DNA from: Bacillota bacterium | Lineage (GTDB): Bacteria > Bacillota > Sulfobacillia > Thermaerobacterales > Thermaerobacteraceae | Assembly: GCA_003242195.1 (NCBI GenBank) | Contig: QGUQ01000004.1 | Span: 1-17,479, forward strand | Direction of reading: 5' to 3' | Length of the DNA: 17,479 nucleotides | In this document: positions 1-9,578 of the stretch, piece after piece | How positions within the stretch are numbered: position 1 is the stretch's first letter | Layout: every line of letters begins with the position of its first letter | Made by a program: the position numbers and the translations under genes | The notes under the pieces: generated by a model | Seen by the model: only the letters and a program-made list of their open reading frames with translations | What the model was told of the DNA's origin: nothing | The model's database searches: none

Positions 1-1
1 G

Positions 2-892
2 GGGGAGGTCCTGGCCCTGATCGGGTCCAAGGAGGGGCTGGCCCACGTGATCTGGGGGTACGTGGACCCGGGTGACGTGGTCCTGGTGCCGGATCCGGGC
101 TATCCCGTGTACAAGGCCCACACCCTCCTGGCGGGCGGGGAACCGTACGCCATGCCGCTACTGCGGGAGCGGGGCTGGCTCCCCGACCTGGCCCGCATCC
201 CCGAAGAGGTGGCCGCCAGGGCGAAGCTCCTGTTCCTCAATTATCCGAACAACCCGACGGGAGCCGTGGCCGACCTCGACTTCTTCCAGGAGGTTGTCGA
301 GTTCGCCCGTGCCCACGGCATCGTGGTCGTGCACGATGCGGCCTACAGCGAGATCAGGGATCCGGGTTGCCGGCCGCCCAGCATCCTGCAGGTCGAGGGG
401 GCGCGGGATGTCGCCCTGGAGTTCCACAGCCTGTCCAAGCCCTACAACATGACGGGCTGGCGCATCGGCTTTGCCGTGGGGCGGGCCGAGCTGCTGGGGC
501 CGCTGGCCACCATCAAGACCAACACCGACTCGGGACCCTTCACCGCCATCCAGGAGGCGGCCGTGGCGGCTCTCCTGGAAGCCCCGGACACCTGGTTGGA
601 GCGGTTGAACGGACTGTACGGCCGACGGCGCCGGCTCGTGCTGGACGCCCTCCGGGCCGTGGGGATCGAAGCGGAGGCGCCGCGGGCCACCTTCTACGTC
701 TGGGCGAGGATTCCGGCCCCGTTTGCCAGTGACGGTGAGTTTGTCGCCTATCTGTTGCGGGAGGCGGGAGTCGTCGTGTCCCCGGGCTCGGCCTACGGCG
801 AGCACGGGTCCGGGTACTTCCGGATCTCCCTCACGATTCCCGACGACCGCTTGGCGGAGGCCATGGACCGCTTGCGCACGTCGTTGGCCTGA
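2..892 (+). CDS. dapL: LL-diaminopimelate aminotransferase, 5'-truncated
   Basis: Class I/II PLP-dependent aminotransferase, C-terminal part; the reading frame is open to the window edge, so the true start lies upstream and the in-frame GTG at 47 is internal. DapL converts tetrahydrodipicolinate directly to LL-diaminopimelate with glutamate as amino donor, for lysine and peptidoglycan synthesis in the cytoplasm. Visible in order: GSKEGLAH right at the edge (typical of DapL), the PDPGYPVY segment, NYPNNPTG, the PLP-lysine motif SLSKPYNMTGWR (Lys codon 437-439), a TDSGPF..IQEAA stretch, and the C-terminal substrate-carboxylate Arg in GYFRISL. About 297 codons of an expected 390-410 are present. 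The next gene starts 34 bases later. DapL is preferred over a generic aspartate aminotransferase because of GSKEG and the SGPF stretch, but other class I aminotransferases remain possible. Confidence 0.8.
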   Translation, partial: GEVLALIGSKEGLAHVIWGYVDPGDVVLVPDPGYPVYKAHTLLAGGEPYAMPLLRERGWLPDLARIPEEVAARAKLLFLNYPNNPTGAVADLDFFQEVVEFARAHGIVVVHDAAYSEIRDPGCRPPSILQVEGARDVALEFHSLSKPYNMTGWRIGFAVGRAELLGPLATIKTNTDSGPFTAIQEAAVAALLEAPDTWLERLNGLYGRRRRLVLDALRAVGIEAEAPRATFYVWARIPAPFASDGEFVAYLLREAGVVVSPGSAYGEHGSGYFRISLTIPDDRLAEAMDRLRTSLA

Positions 893-926
893 AGGCCGCC
901 GCGGTGGCGGGAGGGAGCGGGTCGCC

Positions 927-1583
927 GTGACGGCAGGCACCTCGCCGGTCCGGGTGCGGGCCTACCTCCATGAGGGGAGCCTGAAGGCCGAGTGGGTAGG
1001 GCGGTTGGTGCACCACGAGCGCTGCTGGGCCGTCGGTGCCACGTGGACGCGGGGGCGGGTGGACGTCACCGCTTTCCTCTTCGAACCCGGTGACCGCCTG
1101 GTGGAGGTCTTCTGGCCCGACCGGTGGTTCAACGTCATCCGCGCGGCGACGCCGGGTGGCGTGTTGAAAGGGTACTACATCAACCTGGCCACCCCGGCAC
1201 GCCTCTTGGCCCCCCCTCGGGACGAAGCCGGCGGCTGCTGGGCCCTGGAGTACGTGGACCTGGTGCTGGACGCGGTGGTCGACCCCGGCGGCCGCTGGTG
1301 GTGGCTGGACCGGGAGGCCTTCCGGGCCTTCCTGGGCCGCCCGCCCGCCGGCGTGGCCCTCGAGGCGGGGGCCGCGCCAGCCCGCGGCATGGCTGCGGGG
1401 GAGCCCCTCGGCGACCCCCAGCCCAGGCGCTGCAGGGTGGCGGGGGAGGCGGGCGACGCGAGAACGGGTGCCCGGCTGGCGGCGGGGTCCCTGGCGCGGG
1501 CTCTGGTCGGCGGCGCCCTCGCCGTCGTTACGGCCATGGCGCCGTGGGACGAACTGGTGGCCGCCCTCGGATGGCCGGGGTGA
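927..1583 (+). CDS. DUF402 (FomD/Ntdp-like) protein with altered active site
   Basis: 218-residue DUF402-family protein. Characterised relatives hydrolyse nucleoside di- or triphosphates or cytidylyl conjugates (Ntdp, FomD). Family landmarks are WFNVI (residue 67 on), GYYINLATP, then EYVDLVLDAVVDPGG and LDREAF (Asp128). The family usually has an Asp-x-Asp-x-Asp run and an LDEDEF-like motif binding metal; here the middle Asp is Val113 and the last acidic position is Ala131, so activity may be changed or lost. About 75 residues follow the conserved core: an Ala/Gly/Arg-rich stretch and a hydrophobic segment near the end (LVGGALAVVTAMAPW). GTG 927 is chosen because it lies just after dapL with a GGGAGG 12 bases upstream (909-914); that spacing is long, and GTG 954 is an alternative. 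No function is known for this member. Confidence 0.75.
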   Translation: MTAGTSPVRVRAYLHEGSLKAEWVGRLVHHERCWAVGATWTRGRVDVTAFLFEPGDRLVEVFWPDRWFNVIRAATPGGVLKGYYINLATPARLLAPPRDEAGGCWALEYVDLVLDAVVDPGGRWWWLDREAFRAFLGRPPAGVALEAGAAPARGMAAGEPLGDPQPRRCRVAGEAGDARTGARLAAGSLARALVGGALAVVTAMAPWDELVAALGWPG

Positions 1584-1677
1584 TGGGCGGGGTGAGGCCG
1601 GGCGGCCGGGCACGCGACGCGGGACGGCCGGCGGCTACGGATGCGGCAGCGCCGGAGCCGGGTTCGCCGGGCCGGAC

Positions 1678-1684
1678 GGGGAGG
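1678..1684 (+). promoter_or_regulatory. Ribosome binding site deciding the yicC start
   Basis: GGGGAGG lies six bases before GTG 1691 but directly touches the in-frame ATG 1685, which is too close for initiation. It therefore favours GTG 1691, giving the usual YicC N-terminus MVRSMTGFGRG. Confidence 0.6.
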
Positions 1685-1690
1685 ATGGGT

Positions 1691-2566
1691 GTGGTCCGTA
1701 GCATGACGGGCTTCGGGCGCGGCAGCGCCCAGTCGGAGACGCATCGGTTCACGGTCGAGATTCGTTCGTTGAATCATCGCTTTCTCGACATCGCGGTCCG
1801 ATTGCCGCGAGACTACGCGGCCTTCGAAGACAGAATTCGCCGTGCGGTGGCGCAGGTCATTGAGCGGGGCCGCGTCGACCTCACGGTGCGCGTGGATCGC
1901 CTCACATCGGCCATCAAGGCCGTACACGTTGACACACGACTTGCCCACGCTTATCATGAAGCGTTGAAAGAATTGCGGAAAAGCCTGCGCATGCACGACA
2001 ACATCGACCTCCAACTCCTCATCGGTTTCCCGGACGTGCTCCGCGTCGAGGTGGCGGACGAGGACCTGGAGGCGCTGTGGCCGGTGCTGGAGGGAGCGCT
2101 GTCCGGCGCCTTGACGGAGCTGGTGGCCATGCGGGAGGCCGAGGGAGAGATGCTGGCCCGGGACCTGGAGCGCCGGGCCGAGGCTGTCGAGGCGCGGGTG
2201 GCCGCCATCGAGGCGCGGGCGCCGGAGGTGGTGCGGGAATACCATCGCCGCCTGACCTCGCGGCTGGAGGAGTGGGGGCTGGGCGGCATCGATCCCGAGA
2301 GGGTGGCTGCCGAGGTGGCGCTGATGGCCGAGCGCAGTGACGTGGCGGAGGAATGCGTCCGCCTCCGCAGTCACTGCCGCCAGTTCCGAGAGGCGCTCCG
2401 GGCGACGGGAGCGGTGGGGCGGCGGCTGGAATTCCTCGTCCAGGAGATGCACCGCGAGGTCACCACCATCGGGTCCAAGGCCGGCGATCTCACCATCTCG
2501 TCGCTCGTCGTCGACATCAAGGCGGAACTGGAGAAGATGCGAGAGCAGGTCCAGAATGTCGAGTGA
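1691..2566 (+). CDS. yicC: YicC/YloC family endoribonuclease
   Basis: 291-residue protein of the usual family length. YicC/YloC proteins are endoribonucleases; the E. coli member promotes small-RNA turnover and the B. subtilis member is YloC. Both family ends are clear: the N-terminal RSMTGFGRG and EIRSLNHRFLD, and the C-terminal domain with LVQEMHREVTTIGSKAGD then KAELEKMREQVQNVE. The middle (about residues 140-185) is Glu/Arg/Ala-rich and probably coiled-coil. It is the first gene of the conserved yicC-remA-gmk-rpoZ set, and the spacer from the DUF402 gene is 107 bases with no clear promoter or terminator. The 5' third (about 1740-2000) is visibly less GC-rich than its surroundings. A start at ATG 1685 would add two residues but fits the Shine-Dalgarno worse. 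Confidence 0.93.
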   Translation: MVRSMTGFGRGSAQSETHRFTVEIRSLNHRFLDIAVRLPRDYAAFEDRIRRAVAQVIERGRVDLTVRVDRLTSAIKAVHVDTRLAHAYHEALKELRKSLRMHDNIDLQLLIGFPDVLRVEVADEDLEALWPVLEGALSGALTELVAMREAEGEMLARDLERRAEAVEARVAAIEARAPEVVREYHRRLTSRLEEWGLGGIDPERVAAEVALMAERSDVAEECVRLRSHCRQFREALRATGAVGRRLEFLVQEMHREVTTIGSKAGDLTISSLVVDIKAELEKMREQVQNVE

Positions 2567-2602
2567 GCGGCGATGACCGCGGGTAGAAAGGACGGTCATG
2601 CC

Positions 2603-2857
2603 ATGGAGATCAAGCTGGTGAACATCGGCTTCGGCAACATCGTCTCCGCCCATCGGATCGTCGCCATCGTCAGCCCCGAATCGGCGCCCATCAAGCGCAT
2701 GATCAGCGAGGCCCGGGATGACGGCCGTCTGATCGACGCTACCTACGGACGGCGGACGCGGGCGGTGATCATCGCCGACAGCGACCACGTGATCCTTTCG
2801 GCCGTCCAGCCCGAGACGGTGGCCCATCGGCTCATGAGCGCCAAGGATTCCGAGTGA
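2603..2857 (+). CDS. remA: RemA family DNA-binding regulator (DUF370)
   Basis: 84-residue RemA/YlzA homologue. In B. subtilis RemA is an oligomeric DNA-binding protein that activates extracellular-matrix operons and osmoprotection genes. The sequence is near consensus throughout: [18 protein letters not shown], then [32 protein letters not shown] and [18 protein letters not shown], including the basic residues thought to contact DNA. The start at ATG 2603 is taken from the family N-terminus and from AGAAAGGA ten bases upstream; the in-frame ATG 2573 would add ten unrelated residues. The position between yicC and gmk is the conserved Bacillota arrangement. Whether the target genes are the same in this organism cannot be judged from the window. 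Confidence 0.93.
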   Translation: MEIKLVNIGFGNIVSAHRIVAIVSPESAPIKRMISEARDDGRLIDATYGRRTRAVIIADSDHVILSAVQPETVAHRLMSAKDSE

Positions 2858-2894
2858 GCTTCCCCGTGACTTCGTCCATGGAGGCCGGCGGCGG

Positions 2895-3536
2895 ATGACG
2901 AAGGAGCAGAGCGAGCCCCGGTGGCCGGGGCTGATGATCGTCCTCTCGGCACCGTCGGGCGCGGGCAAGGGCGCCATCCGGAGGCGGCTCCAGGAGAGGC
3001 TGCCCCACCTGCGCTACGCGGTGTCGGTGACCACCCGTCCCATGCGGCCGGGGGAGATCGACGGGGTCAACTACCACTTCGTGACCCCGGAGGAGTTTCA
3101 CGCCAGGGTCGAGGCCGGTTATTTCGTCGAATGGGCCAAGGTTTATGGAAATTATTATGGAACGCCCCGGGAGCCCATGGAGACGTGGCTCCGCGAGGGC
3201 CATGACGTGATCTGTGAGAAGGACGTGCAGGGCGCGCTGAAATTGATGGACATCTACCCCGAGGCGGTCTACATCTTTACCATGCCGCCGTCCTTGGAGG
3301 AACTGCGCCGGCGGATCGAGCGCCGGGGCACCGAGTCGCCGGAGGCGCGGGCGCAGCGGCTGGCCAGCGCGGATTGCGAGATGGCGTGCGTCGACCGCTA
3401 TGACTACGTGGTCGTCAATGACGACCTAGAGCGGGCCGTGGACGACATCATCGCCATCATCCGCGCGGAGAAGCTGCGCAGCTGCCGCCAGCGTCATCTG
3501 GTGGACCAGGTACGGTCCGGCGGCAGGATCGGGTGA
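2895..3536 (+). CDS. gmk: Guanylate kinase
   Basis: 213-residue cytoplasmic enzyme phosphorylating GMP (and dGMP) to GDP with ATP. The P-loop SAPSGAGKG starts near residue 19. The GMP-binding segment follows (VTTRPMRPGE, then GVNYHFVTPEEF and EWAKVYGNYYGTP), then CEKDVQGALK, PPSLEELRRRIERRGTES (lid, with catalytic Arg residues) and YDYVVVNDDLE. Length is usual for bacteria. One oddity is Lys in CEKDVQG, where a hydrophobic residue normally sits between two acidic ones (for example EIDVQG). GGAGG ten bases upstream supports ATG 2895. The stretch around 3120-3170 uses A/T-ending codons unlike the rest. rpoZ follows, as in B. subtilis. Confidence 0.96.
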   Translation: MTKEQSEPRWPGLMIVLSAPSGAGKGAIRRRLQERLPHLRYAVSVTTRPMRPGEIDGVNYHFVTPEEFHARVEAGYFVEWAKVYGNYYGTPREPMETWLREGHDVICEKDVQGALKLMDIYPEAVYIFTMPPSLEELRRRIERRGTESPEARAQRLASADCEMACVDRYDYVVVNDDLERAVDDIIAIIRAEKLRSCRQRHLVDQVRSGGRIG

Positions 3537-3562
3537 CGCTCCCGCAGGGGGGAAGAACGGCC

Positions 3563-3790
3563 ATGGATCGCAAGCGCGGCGAGGGGTACCGTGTGACGCT
3601 GGACGAGCTGCTGACCAAGGTGGACAGCAAGTACACGCTGGTCGTGCTGGCCGCCCGCCGGGCCCGCCAGCTGGTGGATGGGGCGGAGCCGGTCATCGAG
3701 CCCACGGCGTCCAAGCCGGTGACCATCGCCCTGGAGGAGCTGGCGGCCGGTAAGCTCCAGTACGTGCCGGGCAAGGCGGGCATCAAGTGA
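3563..3790 (+). CDS. rpoZ: RNA polymerase omega subunit
   Basis: 75-residue omega subunit, which chaperones assembly of the beta-prime subunit into RNA polymerase. The diagnostic region is the N-terminal half: VTLDELLTKVDSKYTLVVLAARRARQLVDG, where the AARRARQL helix is the family signature. The tail KPVTIALEELAAGKL is also typical. ATG 3563 follows GGGGGGAAG at 3547-3555 with normal spacing; the in-frame GTG 3533, which overlaps the gmk stop codon, would add ten residues that do not resemble the family. The stop is two bases before the coaBC start, so the two are translated in tandem. Confidence 0.93.
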   Translation: MDRKRGEGYRVTLDELLTKVDSKYTLVVLAARRARQLVDGAEPVIEPTASKPVTIALEELAAGKLQYVPGKAGIK

Positions 3791-3791
3791 G

Positions 3792-5020
3792 ATGAAGGCG
3801 GGAGGCAGCCCTCTCGCCGGCCGCACGGTGGTACTGGGTGTGGCGGGCGGCATCGCCGCCTACAAGGCGGCGGAGCTGGCCCGCCGGCTGTGGGAGCGTG
3901 GTGCCGAGGTCCACACCGTGATGACCGAGGCGGCCACGCGTTTTGTGACCCCGCTGACCTTCGCCAGCCTCACCCACGGGCCGGTGTACACCGACAGCGA
4001 CCTGTTCCAGCCGCGGCGGGCCATCGAACACGTATCCCTCGCGGACCGGGCCCACCTGGTGATCGTGGCGCCGGCGACGGCCAACGTGCTTGGCAAGATC
4101 GCCTGCGGCCTGGCCGACGACTACCTGACCACGGTGATCGCCGCCGTCGCCCTGCGCGTGCCCGTTCTGCTGGCGCCGGCCATGAACGTCCACATGTATC
4201 GGAACCCGGCCGTGCAGGCCAACATCGGCCGCCTGCGGGAACTGGGCTACGAGGTGATGGAGCCCGAGGAGGGTCCACTGGCCGAGGGCTACAGCGGTGT
4301 CGGCCGCCTGCCCGAGCCTGCGGCCATCGTGGCCGCGGCGGAGCGGCTGCTGACCCGGAAACGGGATCTGGCCGGCCTCCGTTTCCTCGTCACGGCCGGA
4401 CCCACGCGGGAACCCATCGACCCCGTTCGCTTCATCAGCAACCGTTCGTCCGGCAAGATGGGGTACGCCCTGGCCGAGGCCGCCCGCGACCGGGGCGCCC
4501 GGGTGACGCTGGTCAGCGGGCCGGTGGCTTTGCCGGACCCGCCGGGCGTCGAGGTCGTGCGGGTGGAGACGGCCCACGAGATGCTGGAGGCCGTTCTGGC
4601 CCGGGCCGAGGAAGCCGATGCCATCATCAAGGCGGCGGCGGTGGCCGACTTCCGGCCCGCACGCCCCGCCGTCCACAAGTTGAAGAAGTCGTCGGTGGCG
4701 CCGGTGGTGGAACTGGAGCCCAACACCGACATCCTCCGGGAACTGGGCAGGAGGAAGCGGCCCGGCCAGGTGCTGGTCGGATTCGCCGCCGAGACGCGCG
4801 ACCTGCTGGACAACGCCCAGCGCAAGATCCGGGACAAGAATCTGGACTTCATCGTTCTCAACGACGTCTCCCAGCCGGGGGCCGGCTTCGAGGTGGACAC
4901 CAACATCGTCACCCTGGTGTTCCCTGACGGGCGGACAGAGCCCCTGCCCCGGATGAGCAAGCGGGAGGTGGCCGAAGCCATCCTCGACCGCCTGGTCGCC
5001 CTGGTGAAGGAGCGATCCTC

Positions 5021-5024
<4 letters not shown>
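3792..5024 (+). CDS. coaBC: Bifunctional phosphopantothenoylcysteine decarboxylase/synthase
   Basis: 410-residue two-domain enzyme of coenzyme A synthesis. The C-terminal CoaB domain joins 4'-phosphopantothenate to cysteine using CTP, and the N-terminal FMN domain CoaC decarboxylates the product to 4'-phosphopantetheine. CoaC (about residues 9-180) shows [12 protein letters not shown], active-site His80 in [20 protein letters not shown] and Asn132 in PAMN. CoaB (about 195-405) shows [50 protein letters not shown] and NDVS. The flap Cys found in many homologues (LACG...GRM) is replaced by Glu165 in [15 protein letters not shown]. Some other lineages, as I recall mycobacteria, also lack this Cys, so the enzyme is probably functional. 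priA begins inside its stop codon. Confidence 0.96.
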
Positions 5025-7276
<2,252 letters not shown>

Positions 7277-7280
7277 AGGG

Positions 7281-7302
7281 CCGGCGCGAGGGGCGGCGCC
7301 GG
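7281..7302 (+). other. Intergenic hairpin between priA and def-fmt
   Basis: CCGGCGC (7281-7287) pairs with GCGCCGG (7296-7302) around an 8-base loop, five bases after the priA stop. There is no T-run behind it, so it is not a standard intrinsic terminator. It could slow transcription or protect the 3' end of a processed priA message. Confidence 0.35.
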
Positions 7303-7309
7303 TACCATG

Positions 7310-7328
7310 TTGTGGGCCGCTGTACAAT
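7310..7328 (+). promoter_or_regulatory. Possible promoter -10 element before def-fmt
   Basis: TACAAT at 7323-7328 matches five of six bases of the sigma-A -10 consensus and stands out in a very GC-rich gap, 31 bases before the def-fmt ATG. No good -35 hexamer is present at 16-18 bases; TTGTGG at 7310-7315 is too close. It is weak evidence for a secondary promoter inside the operon. Confidence 0.25.
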
Positions 7329-7358
7329 GTAATCGAGGAGATCGAGGAGGGACGCCCG

Positions 7359-8888
7359 ATGGCCGATCGCCCGCGGCGGGAAACCGGCCGGCGCGGCCGG
7401 CCGGCGGCCGAGCCGATGCCGATCGTCAAGGGAGAGGACCAGCCGGTCCTGCGCACGCCGGCCCAGCCCGTGGCGCGGGTCACGCGGGAGATCCGCCGCT
7501 TATTGGAACGCATGGCGGCCACCATGTACCAGGCCGACGGCATCGGCCTGGCGGCGCCCCAGGTGGGCGTGCCGAAGCGGATCATCGTCTGCGATGTGGG
7601 CGACGGGCTGATCGAGCTGATCAACCCGGAGATCGTGCGGCGCGCCGATGAGACCGAGGCCGCCTACGAGGGCTGCCTTTCCCTGCCGAGGGTCCTGGCC
7701 GAGGTGGAACGTCCGGTCAGCGTGCAGGTGACGGGGCTCGACCGGCACGGTCGCCGCATCTGGATCGAGGGCGACGGGCTGCTGGCCCGGTGCCTGCAGC
7801 ATGAGATCGACCACCTGGACGGCATCCTGATCACCGACCGGGCGCGCCGCGTCGTCCACCTGCCGCCCGAGAGCGAGCTGCGGGTGGTCTTCATGGGCAC
7901 GCCGGAGTTCGCCGTGCCCAGCCTGGAGGCCCTGTTGCGGCGCCACGTGCGCGTGGTCGGGGTGGTCACCCAGCCCGACCGGCCGCGGGGCCGGGGCCTG
8001 GAGCCCGCGCCACCGCCGGTCAAGCGCGTGGCGGAGGAGCACGGGCTGCCCGTGCTCCAGCCCCAGCGGCTGGACGACGAGGTCGTGGAACAGCTCCGGG
8101 AATGGCGGCCGGACTTGCTGGTGGTCGTCGCTTACGGCAAGATCCTGCCGCCCCAGGTGTTGGCGGTTCCCCGGCTGGGCGCCATCAACGTCCACGCCTC
8201 GCTGCTGCCCCGGCACCGGGGCGCGGCGCCGATCCAGCACGCCATCCTGGCGGGGGATCGGGTCACCGGCGTGACCACCATGTGGATGGACGAGGGGCTG
8301 GACACCGGCGACATCATCCTCCAGCGGGAGGTGCCGATGGAGGATTCCGTCACGGCCGGGGAGCTACACGACCGGCTGGCGCGGGTAGGCGCGGAGCTTC
8401 TGGTGGAGACCCTGGGCCTCGTGGCCGAGAACAAGGCGCCGCGCCGCCCGCAGGACCACGCCGCCGCCACCCTGGCTCCGAAGCTGGCACCGGAGGACGA
8501 GTGGATCGACTGGTCGCGCCCGGCGGAAGAAGTGGCCCGCCGCATCCGGGCCCTGGATCCGCGACCGGGGGCCCGGTCCGTCTGGCAAGGCCGGGAGATC
8601 AAACTCTACGGCGCCAGCACCACGCCGCCGGAAGGCGCCGAACCGGTGGGGCCGGCCGGCCTTGGCGGGGCGTCCCCGGGGGAAGTGGTGGCGGTGACGC
8701 CGGCTGCCGTGGCGGTGCAGTGCGGAGACGGTCCCGTGTGGGTCCGCTTCCTGCAGCCCGCTGGCCGCAAGAAGATGAGCGTGAAGGAGTTCCTCAACGG
8801 GTATCGCCTGGAACCCGGCGCGAGGCTGGAACGGCCCGCCGTCCCAGCGGCTGGGGGATCGGAGCACGGCGACGAGGAGGGGAACTGA
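7359..8888 (+). CDS. def-fmt: Fused peptide deformylase / methionyl-tRNA formyltransferase
   Basis: One 509-residue frame encodes two enzymes with opposing chemistry. Fmt formylates Met-tRNAfMet from 10-formyl-tetrahydrofolate; Def removes the formyl group from the new protein. Def (about residues 20-172) has all three motifs: GIGLAAPQ (61-68), EGCLSLP with metal ligand Cys106, and HEIDH with His148, Glu149 and His152. Fmt (about 174-500) starts LRVVFMGTPEFAVPSLEAL, then VTQPDRPRGRG, the formyl-transfer site INVHASLLPRHRGAAPI (His279), EGLDTGDI with its Asp, and a C-terminal tRNA-binding domain. No stop codon or start with a Shine-Dalgarno lies at the junction (7875-7895), so the two appear as one polypeptide. 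In B. subtilis def and fmt are adjacent separate genes in this same slot. GAGGAGGGA six bases before ATG 7359 supports the start; the first 20 residues are an Arg-rich extension. Confidence 0.93.
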   Translation: MADRPRRETGRRGRPAAEPMPIVKGEDQPVLRTPAQPVARVTREIRRLLERMAATMYQADGIGLAAPQVGVPKRIIVCDVGDGLIELINPEIVRRADETEAAYEGCLSLPRVLAEVERPVSVQVTGLDRHGRRIWIEGDGLLARCLQHEIDHLDGILITDRARRVVHLPPESELRVVFMGTPEFAVPSLEALLRRHVRVVGVVTQPDRPRGRGLEPAPPPVKRVAEEHGLPVLQPQRLDDEVVEQLREWRPDLLVVVAYGKILPPQVLAVPRLGAINVHASLLPRHRGAAPIQHAILAGDRVTGVTTMWMDEGLDTGDIILQREVPMEDSVTAGELHDRLARVGAELLVETLGLVAENKAPRRPQDHAAATLAPKLAPEDEWIDWSRPAEEVARRIRALDPRPGARSVWQGREIKLYGASTTPPEGAEPVGPAGLGGASPGEVVAVTPAAVAVQCGDGPVWVRFLQPAGRKKMSVKEFLNGYRLEPGARLERPAVPAAGGSEHGDEEGN

Positions 8889-8891
8889 TCG

Positions 8892-9578
8892 GTGTTCTTC
8901 GGTATCGACCCACTGTACTGGCTCATGATCGGGCCTGCCTTGCTGCTGGCCCTCTGGGCCCAGGGCAAGGTATCTTCCGCCTACGAGCGGTACTCGCGGG
9001 TCCGGGCGGCCAACGGCCTGACCGGCGCCCAGGTGGCAGAGAGCCTTCTGCGGAGCGCCGGTATCCACGACGTGCGGATTGAACCCATCCGCGGGCATCT
9101 TACGGACCACTACGACCCGCGCAGGAAGGTGGTTCGGCTGTCCGAAGGGGTCTACTACGGGTCGTCCGTCGCGGCCCAGGGGATCGCCGCCCACGAGGTG
9201 GGCCATGTCCTCCAGCACGCGACGGGCTACGTGTGGCTCGGCCTCCGCAACGCCATCATCCCGGCCACCCAGTTCGGCTCCCAACTGGCGTTTCCGCTTT
9301 TCTTCCTGGGACTGATCCTGAGCCTTCGTCCGCTGATCGACCTCGGCATCCTGCTCTTCAGCCTGGCCGTGATCTTCCAGGTCGTCACGCTGCCCGTGGA
9401 GTTCAACGCCTCGGCGCGGGCGCTGGCGAGCCTGGCCGGCGGTGGTTACCTGCAGCCCGCGGAGGTGCGCGGCGCGCGGTCGGTGCTGCAGGCGGCCGCT
9501 CTGACGTACGTGGCCGCCATGGTGATGGCGGTGATGCAGCTCCTCTACCTCCTGTCGCTGCGCGACCGGCGCGAATGA
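8892..9578 (+). CDS. YugP-type membrane zinc metallopeptidase
   Basis: 228-residue integral membrane protein of the neutral zinc peptidase family (Zn_peptidase_2, B. subtilis YugP). The N-terminus is a membrane helix (PLYWLMIGPALLLALWAQ). A soluble part follows with YDPRRKVVRLSEGVYYGSSV and the zinc motif HEVGH (residues 101-105), whose Glu should be catalytic. Two hydrophobic segments come next, then LPVEFNASARA, which in this family supplies the third ligand, and a final membrane helix (AAMVMAVMQLLYLLSL). The physiological substrate is not known for the family. GTG 8892 lies three bases after the fmt stop, with GAGGAGGGG overlapping the end of fmt. B. subtilis does not have yugP at this locus; its rsmB follows fmt directly. 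Confidence 0.9.
   Translation: MFFGIDPLYWLMIGPALLLALWAQGKVSSAYERYSRVRAANGLTGAQVAESLLRSAGIHDVRIEPIRGHLTDHYDPRRKVVRLSEGVYYGSSVAAQGIAAHEVGHVLQHATGYVWLGLRNAIIPATQFGSQLAFPLFFLGLILSLRPLIDLGILLFSLAVIFQVVTLPVEFNASARALASLAGGGYLQPAEVRGARSVLQAAALTYVAAMVMAVMQLLYLLSLRDRRE

Noticed and set aside
1124..1690. Upstream extension of the yicC frame through the DUF402 gene
   Set aside because: The frame is open only because of GC content; the family start and a Shine-Dalgarno are at 1678-1693.
1175..2977. 600-codon open frame on the - strand opposite DUF402, yicC and remA
   Set aside because: It is the mirror of high-GC coding DNA; composition is His/Arg/Gly/Pro-rich without any domain, and the + strand genes are unmistakable.
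3890..4927. 345-codon + strand frame inside coaBC
   Set aside because: Arg/Gly/Pro-rich shadow of coaBC in another frame, no motif.
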